From: Simmondsia chinensis
Lineage: Eukaryota; Streptophyta; Magnoliopsida; Caryophyllales; Simmondsiaceae
NCBI GenBank assembly: GCA_018398585.1
Contig: JAGTTD010000002.1
Location: 34,216,186 to 34,280,185 of the forward strand
DNA: 64,000 bases
Reading direction: 5' to 3'
In this document: in pieces, positions 11,314 to 21,339 of the stretch
Layout of the letters: each line of letters begins with the position of its first letter
Numbering within the stretch: position 1 is the stretch's first letter
Translations under genes and position numbers: made by a program
Notes under the pieces: model-generated
What the model was told of the DNA's origin: nothing
Database searches by the model: none
What the model saw: only the letters and a program-made list of their open reading frames with translations

Positions 11314-12344
11314 CTCAAGCTCCTGATTTTACCGATGTATATGCTGGTATACAAGGTTCAGATATATATGCTGGTATACAAGGATTGGTTACAGCGAAAT
11401 CTTTGATTTCAACTGAAAAACTTGATGCTACTGCTGTAATATCATTGAACACATCACCACATCTGCTAAGTATTACTCCATGGAAAGCTGGTATGCAGAA
11501 TCGATGCATATTCACTACTGAACAATCTCATTCTATTGGGAAAGTTGATGTTACTGCTGTAGTAACAATGAAAGCTCCACAAAATGTGTTAAGCACTTCT
11601 CCAAGGCATCTTGATGTTCGAAATCAACATTTGGTTTGTGCTGGTAGTAATGTAATTGATACATTGCAAGGTTCTTGGAGTGGAGAAAAGTTGTATTCAA
11701 ATACTCATTCTTATGACGAGTTACCTCCTGATCTGGGAGATTATGTTCAAACTGATGGGAAGCTAAAAAGAGTCGATTTTCTACTGAAAAGAATTAATCA
11801 AGCTGCGAGAGTGCGTTTCAAGGTTCAACAAAGGAGAAGCTTTGTATATGTACAAGCACTGGAGCTGATGGAGGTGTACAAATGCAGTAAGATGCTGGAG
11901 CAGATTTCAGTTCAGACCAAAACCAGTACAATCGATGCTTTAACTGGTTCACAAGTTCACAGGCTGTGCATTGATCTGAAAATTGGGTTTGTTCAGTCAA
12001 GATCCAGTAGTATTGAAGGTCTTGAGGTTATGTTTGATATTGGAAGACCCCCCGATGCTTTGGTGACATCTGGTTTATGCAATTAGGCTGGAATGGCAGT
12101 GCTGGACAGTAACAAGGCAAGGGTGTTGAGCTCTAAATTCAGATTGTGCATTAATCAAGCTGTGGGCAAAGAACAAGCTCCACTAATGCAACCAAATGTG
12201 AGTCCTCTTGAAGTTATGGGGCTCGGTGGTTGGTTCGATTTTGGAATACAAGAGCTTTTGGCTGGAAATTCAGCATTGTGGCAGTATGGAATCACATTAC
12301 AGAATTATGGCTCATTTGTGTTTTGCTATGGTTGTTCTGAATGA
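11289..12344 (+). pseudogene. Middle part of the nested element's ORF
   Basis: This frame is open from 11289 to 12086, has one stop, and is open again to 12344. It contains a short internal duplication (VYAGIQG / IYAGIQG near 11335-11385), repeated ISL-NTSP and TMKAPQ segments, and the motif FDIGRPPDAL at about 12030-12060. A related WFDFGIQEL lies near 12230. I do not recognise a domain. The length and coherent codon pattern suggest a formerly coding region. Confidence 0.5.
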
Positions 12345-12577
12345 AAAAATCATATGCACAAGCTTCAATATCTTCTCAATGTTTGGATGAAAAAGATCAA
12401 AGCATCATCAAGGATAATTCCAGCTGAAATTGGAGTAAATATCAGCAAGGTAGTTGGGGTCAGATCAACTCTAAATTTGAAGAAGTTATCAGTTGTTCAA
12501 GAGTTCTGTTGGTGTCTCCACTTGTTATGTTTGTTACTCATGCTTAAGGTGGTTGACAAGAAAGCGAAGCTTGATCT

Positions 12578-13561
12578 TTGAGGCTTATTTGGTGGCTGGA
12601 TGAGCTTTGGATCCAGGAAAGTCTTGAGAACAGGCTGGAAGGTGTGAGCTGCAGCATTAACAAGGTCGATTGGAATGTTTTGGGAGTTCAAGTTATGACA
12701 TTGTGTCCTTGGCATTCAACAATGGCTTATAAACTCTTAGTTTGTGTGGTCTATGCAAGAGTTTGGGAAGAAAAGGCTGACACTTTCAGATCTTACAAGT
12801 TCACAAACAAGATTCAAGCAATGGAAGGATTAGTGGCTGCTGAAAATTCTGGGAGAATTGCACTTCCTTCACTGTCAGTAGAAAATGTGTTGCTTAAATG
12901 GAGTGTGATTGGTGTTATTATGACTTTAGGAAGATGTATTAACTTGTTCGCATCAAGAAGCTTACCTATGGACAGAAATTGAGCTAAAATCTGTCATTAT
13001 GTGATGCACCGGTTTAGCACTACTGCAATATTGTGCTCTGCAGCATATCTTGTGGAATTGGAAAGAAATCAAGAGTTTGTTGAGCATGATCTGAGGTGGT
13101 TTAGTAAGTAGATGTTTAAGCAATACCAATTTTGGATAAGATCCAAGATGAAAGAGTTGCAGCTACATTCTTATGGAATTTCAATGTGTTTTGTTACCAT
13201 AATCGAGAGATGGGGCTATTTGAGCTGCAATTGGAAATTTCTTTAAGAAGATTTTGATCCTTGGTTCTCTTGGTTTGAGTTTGGAAGACCTCCAGAGATG
13301 TTAAAGGACTTCATATGCAGCTTTATGGGGTTAATAACATACATTTGTTGTGCATTCTACAAGCAGAAATTCAGAAGCATTAATACGTTTTGTGATTCTC
13401 AGCAGCAAGATAGAGTTCTGAGCTGCGTTAACTGCATCATGAGGTGTTGTGGGTTTGTTGTTGATGTTTGGTTTGATCAGTGCAGACCTCCTGAAGAGTA
13501 TTATACATTCAAACACAAACATTTTGTCGAAACAAGCATCATACAATGTGCTCTGCTGTAA
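12578..13561 (+). pseudogene. C-terminal part of the nested element's ORF, frames broken
   Basis: Open frames at 12578-12982 and about 13250-13561, in shifted frames, carry Trp- and Cys-rich sequence. The second contains WFEFGRPPEML at about 13270-13300 and WFDQCRPPEEYY near 13470-13500. These repeat the FDIGRPP motif seen at 12030, which implies a protein with a recurring W-F-x-x-G-R-P-P module. No known retrotransposon domain is visible. Confidence 0.45.
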
Positions 13562-13667
13562 TTTCAGATTGAGTTGCTTCAAGGTGTCTTTCCAGCTGCA
13601 GAACATCAGCAAGAAGATGATCTTTACTGTTACAACTCTCTTCTATTTTTGAGGACAAGAATGTTTT

Positions 13668-13681
13668 CAAGGGGAAGGGAA
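13668..13681 (+). promoter_or_regulatory. Polypurine tract of the nested element
   Basis: AAGGGGAAGGGAA abuts the right LTR start at 13682. This is the expected place for plus-strand priming. Confidence 0.88.
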
Positions 13682-14268
13682 TGTTATGACCCAAGAATCC
13701 AAAGCATAGGCTGTTGGTGTCCAGGTTGCTGTCTTACTGCTGGGTGCTGCTATTCTGCTGCTGTTATCTGCTGAATCTTGCTGTGGTGGATGTTTTGCAG
13801 CTATATGATGATAGTTTGTTGTAGGAAAGTGTATTAGCTTGTTGTTATTGTAACTAGAATAAGTCTTGATGTAATTAGTAGCTTAAGATGTGGTTGAGTC
13901 ATGTAATAAGTGAAGTCTAGAGCTTGTTAGGCTGTGGTGGTCAAGGCTGTTAGATGAGTAAGTCAAGGGTGACGGCTAGTTAGTTAGTTGGCGGTTAAGT
14001 CGGTTAGGCCATGGGTCCACTTGCATTGTATCTCTAGATATTTTTAGCCTTGAGCCATCCTAAGGGGAAGTAGTATAAGTAGATGGCTCTAGTTTGTAAT
14101 CCATAATAACTTGATTAAAGACAAACTAATATCTTTTGATATCTCTCTCTCTATTTCTCATCTCCCTTTCACTTCTTATCTCTTCTTAACTCTAAATTCT
14201 CTCCTCACCTCATACTCTCACTATCCCAACTGGGTTAAGGTCCAAGAGCAATCTTTGAAACCTTAACA
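13682..14268 (+). repeat. 3' LTR of the nested non-autonomous element
   Basis: This 587-bp copy of 9105-9694 starts TGTTATGACCCAAGAATCC and ends CCTTAACA. It is followed by the target duplication TGATG at 14269-14273. Confidence 0.93.
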
Positions 14269-14273
14269 TGATG

Positions 14274-14543
14274 CGTGGGCTGCACTGACGTGATTGGGCT
14301 AGTGATGAACAGTAGCCGTTGGTGTTGGGTTGGTCCATGCTTATACGTTCTTTTCCCGAATCTCGAGTGACTTCATTTAATTGTTTCCGCATCGAATTAA
14401 TCTTATTTGCACCAACATTTGACAATTTTTGGAACTTTAATTCCAAACCTGCTAAACATAAAAATTGCCAAAATGAGTGTAGAACTATAATTAAATAAGT
14501 GCAAAAGTAACAATTAAAAGATGCGTAAATCTGAGACGCATTA
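14274..14543 (-). repeat. 5' LTR of the gypsy element, outer part
   Basis: This is the continuation of the LTR split by the nested insertion. It matches 4245-4531, including CAGTAGC, TTATTTGCACCAACATTTG and the terminal GCGTAAATCTGAGACGCA. Confidence 0.88.
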
Positions 14544-15000
14544 TCGGACTAGGGAAAGGCCGGGTTAAACACGTCAGTAGCTGCTTTCTCAGTGAGAGCT
14601 CGTGTCTGGCTCTCGTCTAGAACCTATAAATATTTGTTGCCCGGGGCATTTATGTTTGGCTCACTAACTTAACCAAATTTAACCAAAACAGGTTAGGGTT
14701 CGGACCCTCCGCTAGCGACGGTGTACAAATATTAGGGCTCTTGTTTTGTCGATGGTTTTGTTCGCAAATTTAGATCTACTTTCAAATCTCCGATAATGCA
14801 CGCAGGGCTTCGCTTTGTGTTCAAGCTATGGTATAGAAAATATCAGGGTTTAGAACAGGAGCGCCTTTTGTTGATGGTTTTTTTTGCCTAATTTAAGATC
14901 TAATTTTAAATCCATTGTTCTAGAACCCCTCATCCTTAATTGTTGTGTGTTTAATTCCTTTCTTCCTTTTTTTTTTCTGTGACAAATTGCACTGTATTTC
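14544..15000 (+). promoter_or_regulatory. Promoter-like low-copy sequence
   Basis: The segment has a TATA-like CCTATAAATATTTG at about 14622-14636. It is followed 60-100 bases later by TTAGGGTTCGGACC and two similar blocks (a GATGGTTTTGTTCGC block near 14750 and a GATGGTTTTTTTTGCC block near 14870). This looks like a gene promoter and 5' untranslated region, possibly of the gene whose last exon lies at 17623-17841. That link is an inference. No coding exon is evident here. Confidence 0.35.
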
Positions 15001-15833
15001 TATTGGAAAAAAAATTCACACCTCGAGCACAACGGAAGTGAAAAACAACAAAAACAACAAAATGAACACACAATATTTTTACGTGGAAACCCACTCTCAA
15101 CTAGAGGAAAAAACCATGAGACCCAACGGGGTACCAAGTATCCACTATGAAATTAAGGATTACAATCTCCAATTAAAACCCCCAACCCATACAATCATCA
15201 TCAACACATGTGACTATTGCACGGTAAGTCACCAAATCCCTCCAAGTGTAACTGCTGCACGGCGAGTCACCAACGCTCCTTAATGTAGCTTTGCACGGCA
15301 AGCCACCAACCCTCCCACGACGTAGCTTTAGACATAGGAAGTTACAAATAACTCTCTTCAAAACTCAATCAAGGCACCTGAGTATAACTCCCTTCATACT
15401 CAGGTGCACCCCACTCAACATCTCAACAAAACAACCTCACAAACACAAACACTCAACAATTATTTTCACACTCTCTCCCTACCCGGGTGCCCCCGGGCAC
15501 CCCTTTACAAACCCAACTCACTCTCTACATTTCTCTCTCTTTTTCTTCTCTTTATTTTTTCTCTACTCTTCAACCACAATTACAACACAACACAACAACT
15601 AATTTATAACAAAAAACACCAAGACAAAAAAAAAAAAAAAAAAAAAAGACAAACCCATGCTAGATTGCTTGTGGAAGTAAACTTCCCATCCTTCATGTCT
15701 AGACTTTACCCCTATATAATTTGTAAGAATAAACTTCCCATTTTTTTCATTTTTCTTTTTCATTTTCTCTTTTTTGTTTTTCTCATTTTTATATTTTACA
15801 CATATTAATTTTGAGGTAAAAAATTACCCAACA
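15001..15833 (-). repeat. 3' LTR of the small non-autonomous element
   Basis: It starts TATTGGAAAA, equivalent to TGTTGAGAAA in the other LTR, and ends TACCCAACA. It contains TTTTTACGTGGAAACCCACT, ACTATTGCACGGTAAGTCA and a palindromic CCCGGGTGCCCCCGGGCACC block near 15482. An A23 run lies near 15627. Confidence 0.82.
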
Positions 15834-16256
15834 AATCTCTCCTTTACCTCAAAATAAATTTTCCACAGTCAATTTTTTTTTTTTTACTCACTCAAAAATT
15901 TCATCTTCCGTCTCTTTTAATTTTTCTTCCCAAAAAAAAAAAAAACCCATTGCAACCACTTTCATCTCCATCCCTCTGTCGTCGGTCACCGCCGGCACCA
16001 TCCATGAGCCACCACGGCACCATCGCTTGAGTCTCCGCCGCCACACAGGCGACCACAAAGCCACCACCAACACAAACTAACACCTCAGCTACTTTCCTCG
16101 ACCGCCGCCGTGCTCCTCCTCTGTCAACCGCCATTGTCATTCCATGTGAACCACCTCTAGATTCCTCTGCTCCCACGACAACCACCAACAACATGTCTTC
16201 ACTGGCACCTCTTCTTGATCAAGTTATTTTCATTTCAAAAAAATTTTTCCCAACAT
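15834..16256 (-). other. Non-coding interior of the small LTR element
   Basis: It has a T-rich half, then a block of repeated CCACCAC/GCCGCC triplet-like sequence (15960-16190), and no retrotransposon domain. Minus-strand frames of 61-97 codons here are low-complexity Val/Arg/Gly and not convincing. The block may be a captured GC-rich host 5' exon. Confidence 0.5.
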
Positions 16257-16268
16257 GCTCTGATACCA
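16257..16268 (-). promoter_or_regulatory. Primer-binding site, initiator tRNA-Met
   Basis: Plus-strand GCTCTGATACCA is the reverse complement of TGGTATCAGAGC. It lies two bases from the LTR start TGTTGAG at 16271. Confidence 0.9.
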
Positions 16269-16270
16269 CT

Positions 16271-16710
16271 TGTTGAGAAAAAATTCACACATTGGGCACA
16301 ACAGAAGCAAAAAACAACAAAATGAACACACGATATTTTTACGTGGAAACCCACTCTCAACTAGAGGAGAAAAACCACAGGATCCAACAGGATACCAAAT
16401 ATCCACTATGAAATTAAGGATTGCAATCTCCAATTGAAACCCCAACCCATACAATCATCATCAACACATGTGACTATTGCACGGTAAGTCATCAACCCCT
16501 CCAAGTGTAACTGCTGCACGGTGAGTCACTAGCCCTCCTCAATGTAACTTTTCACGGCAAGCCACCAGCCCTCCCACAGCGTAGCTTTGGACAAAGGAAG
16601 CTACAAATAACTCTCTTCAAAACTCAATCAAGGCACCCGAGTATAACTCCCTTCATACTCGGGTGCACCCCACTCAACATCTCAACAAAACAACCTCACA
16701 AACACAAACA
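16271..16710 (-). repeat. 5' LTR of the small element, truncated
   Basis: The 440-bp match to 15001-15449 is close, including ACTATTGCACGGTAAGTCA and TATAACTCCCTTCATACTC. It ends abruptly at 16710. Confidence 0.82.
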
Positions 16711-16889
16711 TTGTTTCCTTTTCCATGTATAATATCTAGTGCTCTGCTACTAAGGTACTGCACATGTTGATTTCCCGTTGAATGGCATGCTCTGTTTCAC
16801 TTTCATTTGATTATGCAAACATGAGGCCTCTATTAGAACTCGTGGCACCCATGTCGTGTTGATTCTCGGATCTTAGTGTGTCTGGTTTT

Positions 16890-17530
16890 CTGAGGGGTTT
16901 GGACTACCTATAAATAGCTTAAGGAATAGCAGTCGCAGGATGCGTGTTGTAGAAGAGTGAGGTTTCCCTTTATTTTGCAGCTAGTTGAGTAACACATTTA
17001 AAATGATCAAAGATGCTTAAGTTTCATTGATTTTTAATTTCCTATGACTTTCATATAGTGTGTTTGTTTATCGTTGTTTTGTTTGGAATAAAAGGGTTTG
17101 TGACGCGAAATACTGCAAAGACCCTCAATTGCAAGATGCACTTTGGACAAGAGAAAGGTTTGTCCTTTAATTTGCAATATCAAGTAATGAAGAGGCACAT
17201 GTGGTTATTGATTGTTGATCTCTTACACTTTCAGTTAGTGGTGTTGTTTTCCAATTGCTATGTTGTGCATAAAAGAAGGTTTTGACAATCTTATAATGGG
17301 CAGGGAATCTCAATCACAAGATACATGTTGGAGAAGAGGGAGGGCAAGGTTCGCAGTATAATTTATTTGAGTTGGCAATTGAGTTGCATTTGCTCTTAAT
17401 TTGTTGTTATTACTGCTATTGCTTGCTGTTATATTGCTTTCTGAAGAGAAGGGTTGTGACTATCTCAGTAATAGTGTAAAAATTCCCATTATAAGATGCG
17501 TGTTAGAGAAGATGGAGGTTTGAACTTCAA
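16890..17530 (+). repeat. Degenerate tandem repeats of about 185 bp
   Basis: Four blocks resembling CAAGATGCGTGTTGGAGAAGAGGGAGG recur near 16930, 17115, 17305 and 17490. Each is preceded by a T-rich part ending in AAAAGAAGGGTTTTGAC-like sequence. Units are about 175-190 bases and strongly diverged. They lie directly before a probable last exon, so they may be intronic. They could be duplicated exons, a small-RNA cluster or a decayed minisatellite; the sequence alone does not decide. I saw no clear box C/D or H/ACA set in all copies. Confidence 0.5.
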
Positions 17531-17622
17531 TATATAGGCTGAGTATGCTTCTTCTCTAATTCCTCATTGAACTAGTTGTTTGGCACCCATTATTTCTGTA
17601 ATGTTCTTCCATCTTTCACTGA

Positions 17623-17841
17623 TTCCTGATAGAAAGAAGGGACGGAAAGCAAATTGATGCCGACAAGGAACCATTGAGGGTACTTGGAAAGCAACTCAAT
17701 CCGCAAACAGCAAATGAGAGTATGAGAATTTCACTTCGACTGGAGGATCACAATAGGATGTTAAATGACCTTTGTAAAAACGTCGAGCATCTCTATGATT
17801 TATTTTGTCATCCTAACCTAGGCCAAAACTCCCCTGAGTAG
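17623..17841 (+). CDS. Probable terminal exon of an unidentified host gene
   Basis: The frame is open from just after TGA at 17620-17622 to TAG at 17839-17841. A likely acceptor, CCTGATAG, ends at 17632 after a T/C-rich stretch, which would make the exon about 209 bases. The peptide includes RVLGKQLNPQTANESM and SLRLEDHNRMLNDLCKNVEH and ends in NLGQNSPE. It is polar and helical with good codon balance, unlike the nearby transposons. I do not recognise the family. Earlier exons are not evident: upstream are degenerate repeats and an inserted LTR element, so the gene may be broken. The sequence after the stop could be its 3' untranslated region, cut at 18019 by a copia element. Confidence 0.5.
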   Translation, partial: FLIERRDGKQIDADKEPLRVLGKQLNPQTANESMRISLRLEDHNRMLNDLCKNVEHLYDLFCHPNLGQNSPE

Positions 17842-18018
17842 TCAAGACGAGGTTATTAGGGTTCCAGACCCTCCCTAGTTCCTTTTAGTTCTAGTACACC
17901 ATTACAAATGCTTCCTATAGTTAACTTCTCGATTTTTAAGGGAAGCAACCATGGGGGTTGTTCAAACTACACACAAACCCTATCCTTTTAAGACAGAAGC
18001 CTTACACAATAACCATCT

Positions 18019-18170
18019 TGTTAGAATATATTTTATAGGCTTGTTATACATGTGCTTAGATATAATGTGATATTGTATATAGGCCCAAAAGGCCCAATCT
18101 TGTATAGCTAATGTTCTATAAATACGAGAGAGGGGCTACCACATTTGGTATGTTCGATTCTAAACGTTCT
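18019..18170 (+). repeat. 5' LTR of the short-LTR copia element
   Basis: It begins TGTTAGAATATATTTTATAG and ends TAAACGTTCT. It contains TTCTATAAATACGAGAG, a plausible TATA box near 18117. It matches 22622-22772. Confidence 0.92.
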
Positions 18171-18183
18171 TTGTATCAGAGCT
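18171..18183 (+). promoter_or_regulatory. Primer-binding site, initiator tRNA-Met, one mismatch
   Basis: TTGTATCAGAGCT follows the LTR directly. The second base differs from TGGTATCAGAGCT. Confidence 0.85.
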
Positions 18184-18401
18184 ACCAAAAGCTTAAAACG
18201 CTATCTTTCCCAAAGGCAACCCCTAGCCGCCTCACAATTACCCTAACCGACGCATACCCTAGCCACCGCACACCCCTCCTTGCTGCGTAGCCCACTTCTC
18301 TCCTCTCGTCGCCTCTCTCTCACCGGCACAAGCCCGGCTCCACCCCCTTCCCCCTTAACATATAGCATAATATCTTCTTTCATTAAAATACAAAACTCCT
18401 C

Positions 18402-19350
18402 ATGGCTGATTCTTCCTCCAACACCTCTCCACCTCGCGACGATACCCCGCTACCATCTTCGGTGTTGGCCAACTCCATCGGTATTCCCTTGAAATTTCCC
18501 ACTCTGTTTAATGTCTCTAATATACGAAGTCAAATCTCGAGAACTTTAGATCTGACCGACCCATCATCCTATATGGTCTGGCACCGCTCTTTTCTCTCCG
18601 CTTGTCGTGGATATCGTGTCAACGGATATCTCGATTGAACTTCCACTCGACCAGTAGCAACTGACCCCCGACCCCCTCTATGGCTACTGGGGACAACTTA
18701 ACAACCTTTTAATCTCCTGGTTACTTGGTACTATCTCTTCCGATATTGCTAGTGCTGTTTGTGATGATAATGATAACTTGACTGCCGCGTCTCTTTGGGG
18801 CCCTATTTCTCGTTTGTTTACTGATTTTGCACAGTCCCGATAGTTACAGTTTAAGCGAGAATTAGCTAATATTAAAAAAAGGGAATCTCACCATGCTTGC
18901 TTATCTCACTAAAATTAAATCATAAGCTGATACTTTTTGTTCCACTAATGCCACTGTTACTGACGTTGATATGGTCCTGGCCGCTGTTGATGGTCTCTCT
19001 GACAATAAGGACTATAATGCCGTATGCATTTCCATTACTACTCGTGTACCCTTCCCGAGCTTTCTTGAGGCGCGATCTCTTCTCATGGGAGAAGAATCTC
19101 GTTTGTCTAATGATGCTTGACCTACTTCTGTTGTATTGGTTGCTACTGGTACTTCCTTCGATAATCATGGCATTGTTCTGGATCCGACGGATCCACATCA
19201 ACCAGCCGGTTGTCATAGATGGTACCGAACAACAGGCGATATTTTCGGCTCAACAGCACTTAGGTTTCGGTAATTTTCACGGTAATGGTCGCGGTAACAA
19301 TCACGGTCGTGGTAGCCGTGGTAACGGTTGTGGATGAGGTCGAAATAATA
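18402..19350 (+). pseudogene. Copia gag, broken
   Basis: ATG 18402 opens MADSSSNTSPPRDD and leads through LANSIGIPLKFPTLFNVSNI and YMVWHRSFLSACRGYRVNGY, a UBN2-type copia gag start. A stop follows at 18636-18638. Matching sequence continues in other frames: YGYWGQLNNLLISWLLG, then ISRLFTDFAQSR, then MLAYLTKIKS and VLAAVDGLSDNKDYNAV. It ends in a Gly/Arg/Asn-rich tail (GNGRGNNHGRGSRGNG near 19270-19335). The capsid would not be made in full. Confidence 0.82.
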
Positions 19351-19599
19351 GCAACAATAGTAACTGGTGGAATAAGGATATTAAGGGAACGCAATTTCAT
19401 GGGGGGCCATGGTTTATGCCACCTTTTCAGTAACCACACCATCCTTTCTAGTTTAACATGCATCAGGGTGGTAATGTTCCCTCATATCCACATCTTCATC
19501 CTGCAAATAATGCTTGTCCACTTGTTATGGCTATTATCCAGGATTTGATGCCTCCTACTATCCTCCACAAACATACTCCACTCCTGCTCTTGACTCCTC

Positions 19600-20058
19600 T
19601 TGGTCATGGATAGTGGTGCTTCCTCACATATGACAAACAACCTAGGTATTCTCATCTCTCTCTCTCCCTATCACGATACCGATAAAATTCTAGTCGGAAA
19701 TGGTGCGTCACTTTCTATTGCCAAGGTCAAGTCATGTTTTCTCTCTACACCTATTGGTCATTTTACCTTACATAATGTATTACTCGTTCCTGGTCTTCCC
19801 AAAAATTTACTCTCTTTTGGTCAATTTTGTCTTGATAATAACTATCGTCTTGAGTTTGACTCTTTTGATTTTTCTGTCAACCTAAATCGAAGTCCACCAT
19901 CATCAGATGTGTTAGTCGAGGACCCCTCTTCACAGTACTGTCCACCCATGTCTCGCTCGTTGCTTCACTATGCCTTCCTTGCTATGGCTTCAGCGTCTAG
20001 GTCATACCGAAGCACCAGTTTTGTCGTCCTTAGTCAAACGAAAGTTTATTTCTTGTAG
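19600..20058 (+). pseudogene. Copia protease and pre-integrase segment
   Basis: The 152-codon frame opens at the protease active site: VMDSGASSHMTNN, where D-S-G-A is the catalytic motif. It continues with ILVGNGASLSIAKV and HNVLLVPGLPKNLLSFGQFC, the conserved second half of copia proteases, then a degenerate pre-integrase part. The frame is lost around 19900-20060. Confidence 0.85.
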
Positions 20059-20076
20059 TTCTTCTTGTTCTAATTT

Positions 20077-20715
20077 GTGTCACGCTTGCCAATTAGGCAA
20101 GAACAGCCGTTTACGTTTCTAGAAGTCTGTCTCTTTACGTCACATCATTTTCATATTATTCATTCTAATGTATGGACATCACCAGTTATTAGTTTCAGTG
20201 GATATAAGTATTATTTGTTATTCATGGACGATTATTCTCATTTTTGGTGGATTTATCCTATGCGTGCTAAACCTGAGGTGTTTGAGCTGTTTGTTCTATT
20301 TCGTAATCTTGTGCTTAACCAATTTGGTGTGGAGGTCAAATAATTTTAGTGTGATAATGGTACCCAATACATTAACCGGGACTTCAACAAGTTATTTGCT
20401 AAATGGGGTATTCTTAATAGAAATTCTTGCCCACATACCTATCAACAAAATGGGAAAGCTGAACGAATGCATAAAACTGTTGGAAATATGATCCGTGCCT
20501 TGTTGTTTCAAACTTGTATGCCCTTAGAATATTGGGTAGAGGCCGTTCTTGCGGCTACACACATAACAAACCTTTTTCCCTCTACCTCCATAATGAAGAA
20601 AATACCTATTCAGCAACTTTATAAGAAAAAGGCTTCATATGATCATCTTCATGTTTTTGGCTGTGCTTGTTACCCCAATCTGAGGGCTATTGCACTGCAT
20701 AAACTAGCACCTTGA
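20077..20715 (+). pseudogene. Copia integrase, first catalytic Asp changed
   Basis: The core reads IHSNVWTSPVISFSGYKYY at about 20158-20215. In the family the residue before VW is the first catalytic Asp, and here it is Asn. The second acidic site (CDNGTQY, about 20352) and the third (NGKAERMHK, about 20455) are kept. A stop interrupts between K and F at 20341-20343. Downstream PLEYWVEAVLAATHITN and HLHVFGCACYPNL match the integrase C-terminal region. The enzyme would be inactive both by the Asp change and by the stops. Confidence 0.85.
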
Positions 20716-21339
20716 TTTTCATTGTGTGTTTTCTTGGGGTATCCACCGAATCATAGGGGCTAAAAGTGTTTGAATCTCATGACTAACAAGATTGTTACCT
20801 CGAGACATGTTGTTTTATATGAAATAGATTTCCTCTTGCCCGATTGTGTGCAGCTTCGCAGCATACTATGCATCATCTTCAGCAAGTGTTTAAACCACAT
20901 CTCCATTCTCTGGCATTTTGCCTCTCCCGGTTCCACCACACGTACCCTCAGATCATATACATTGTTCATCTCCTTTGTTGATGCCCTCGATCAGTGTTTC
21001 ACTGAGCCTGTCCCCACCACCGCAGCCGCTAGTGTAGGCACTACCACCACAGCCAGCTTTTCGGCCCACTCATTCCATGCTCACTCAATCTAAGGCTGGT
21101 ATCCTTAAACCTCTTCTCAAATCCTCTATGGTTGCTCTTTCTGCTGTTTATTATGTTCCTTATTCTCACAAGCAAGTGCTTAACGATGATAATTGGAAAA
21201 ATGCCGTGCTTGATGAATGTAATGCTCTTCAATGCCATCACACTTAGATTCTTGTTCCCAAACCGAGCAGTGCTAATGTTGTCGGCTCAAAATGAGATTC
21301 CGGGCCAAATAGACCTCCACTAGTTAAATTGATCGCTAT

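Larger units (their letters stand above)
9105..14268 (+). mobile_element. Complete non-autonomous LTR retrotransposon nested in the gypsy LTR
   Basis: The element starts TGTTATGACC and ends CTTAACA, and is flanked by TGATG on both sides (9100-9104 and 14269-14273). It has two LTRs of 590 and 587 bp, a primer-binding site matching initiator tRNA-Met directly after the left LTR, and a purine tract directly before the right LTR. The total is 5164 bp. The 4-kb interior has no recognisable gag, protease, integrase, RT or RNase H. Instead it has decayed open frames from 10780 to 13561 with an acidic N-terminal part. By structure it is a large retrotransposon derivative (LARD-like). It lies inside another element's LTR, so it inserted later. 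Confidence 0.93.
3172..14543 (-). mobile_element. Ty3/gypsy element, Athila/Tat type, with internal deletion and a nested insertion
   Basis: The outer boundaries are two related LTRs, 3172-4531 (3' LTR in element orientation) and 7934-14543 (5' LTR, interrupted by a later insertion). Both start TGATGTG and end in GACGCATCA or GACGCATTA. Between them, on the minus strand, lie a primer-binding site complementary to tRNA-Asp, a gag region, an aspartic protease and a short piece of reverse transcriptase joined to the start of RNase H. Most of the RT core and all of the integrase are missing, and several stops and frameshifts interrupt what remains. The tRNA-Asp primer site, the TGATG/CATCA termini and the protease sequence fit the Athila/Tat group; I cannot decide between the two. 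Without the nested insert the element is about 6.2 kb. I could not find a clean 5-bp target duplication. Confidence 0.88.
15001..16710 (-). mobile_element. Small internally empty LTR element (TRIM/LARD-like), minus strand
   Basis: A left LTR (15001-15833) and a shorter right LTR (16271-16710) flank only about 440 bp of interior. The interior has a primer-binding site for initiator tRNA-Met on the minus strand (plus GCTCTGATACCA, 16257-16268) next to the right LTR. It also has a purine tract (plus AATCTCTCCTTTACCTCA) next to the left LTR. It codes for no enzyme. The right LTR stops matching after CAAACACAAACA at 16710, so it appears truncated by about 380 bp. I could not identify a target duplication, which fits that truncation. 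Confidence 0.82.

Noticed and set aside
3167..14548. Target duplication of the gypsy element
   Set aside because: Left flank GCCGG and right flank TCGGA do not match well enough to call.
14945..16194. ORFs of 60-134 codons in the small LTR element
   Set aside because: They lie in LTR or low-complexity GC-rich interior sequence on conflicting strands, with no homology that I can name.
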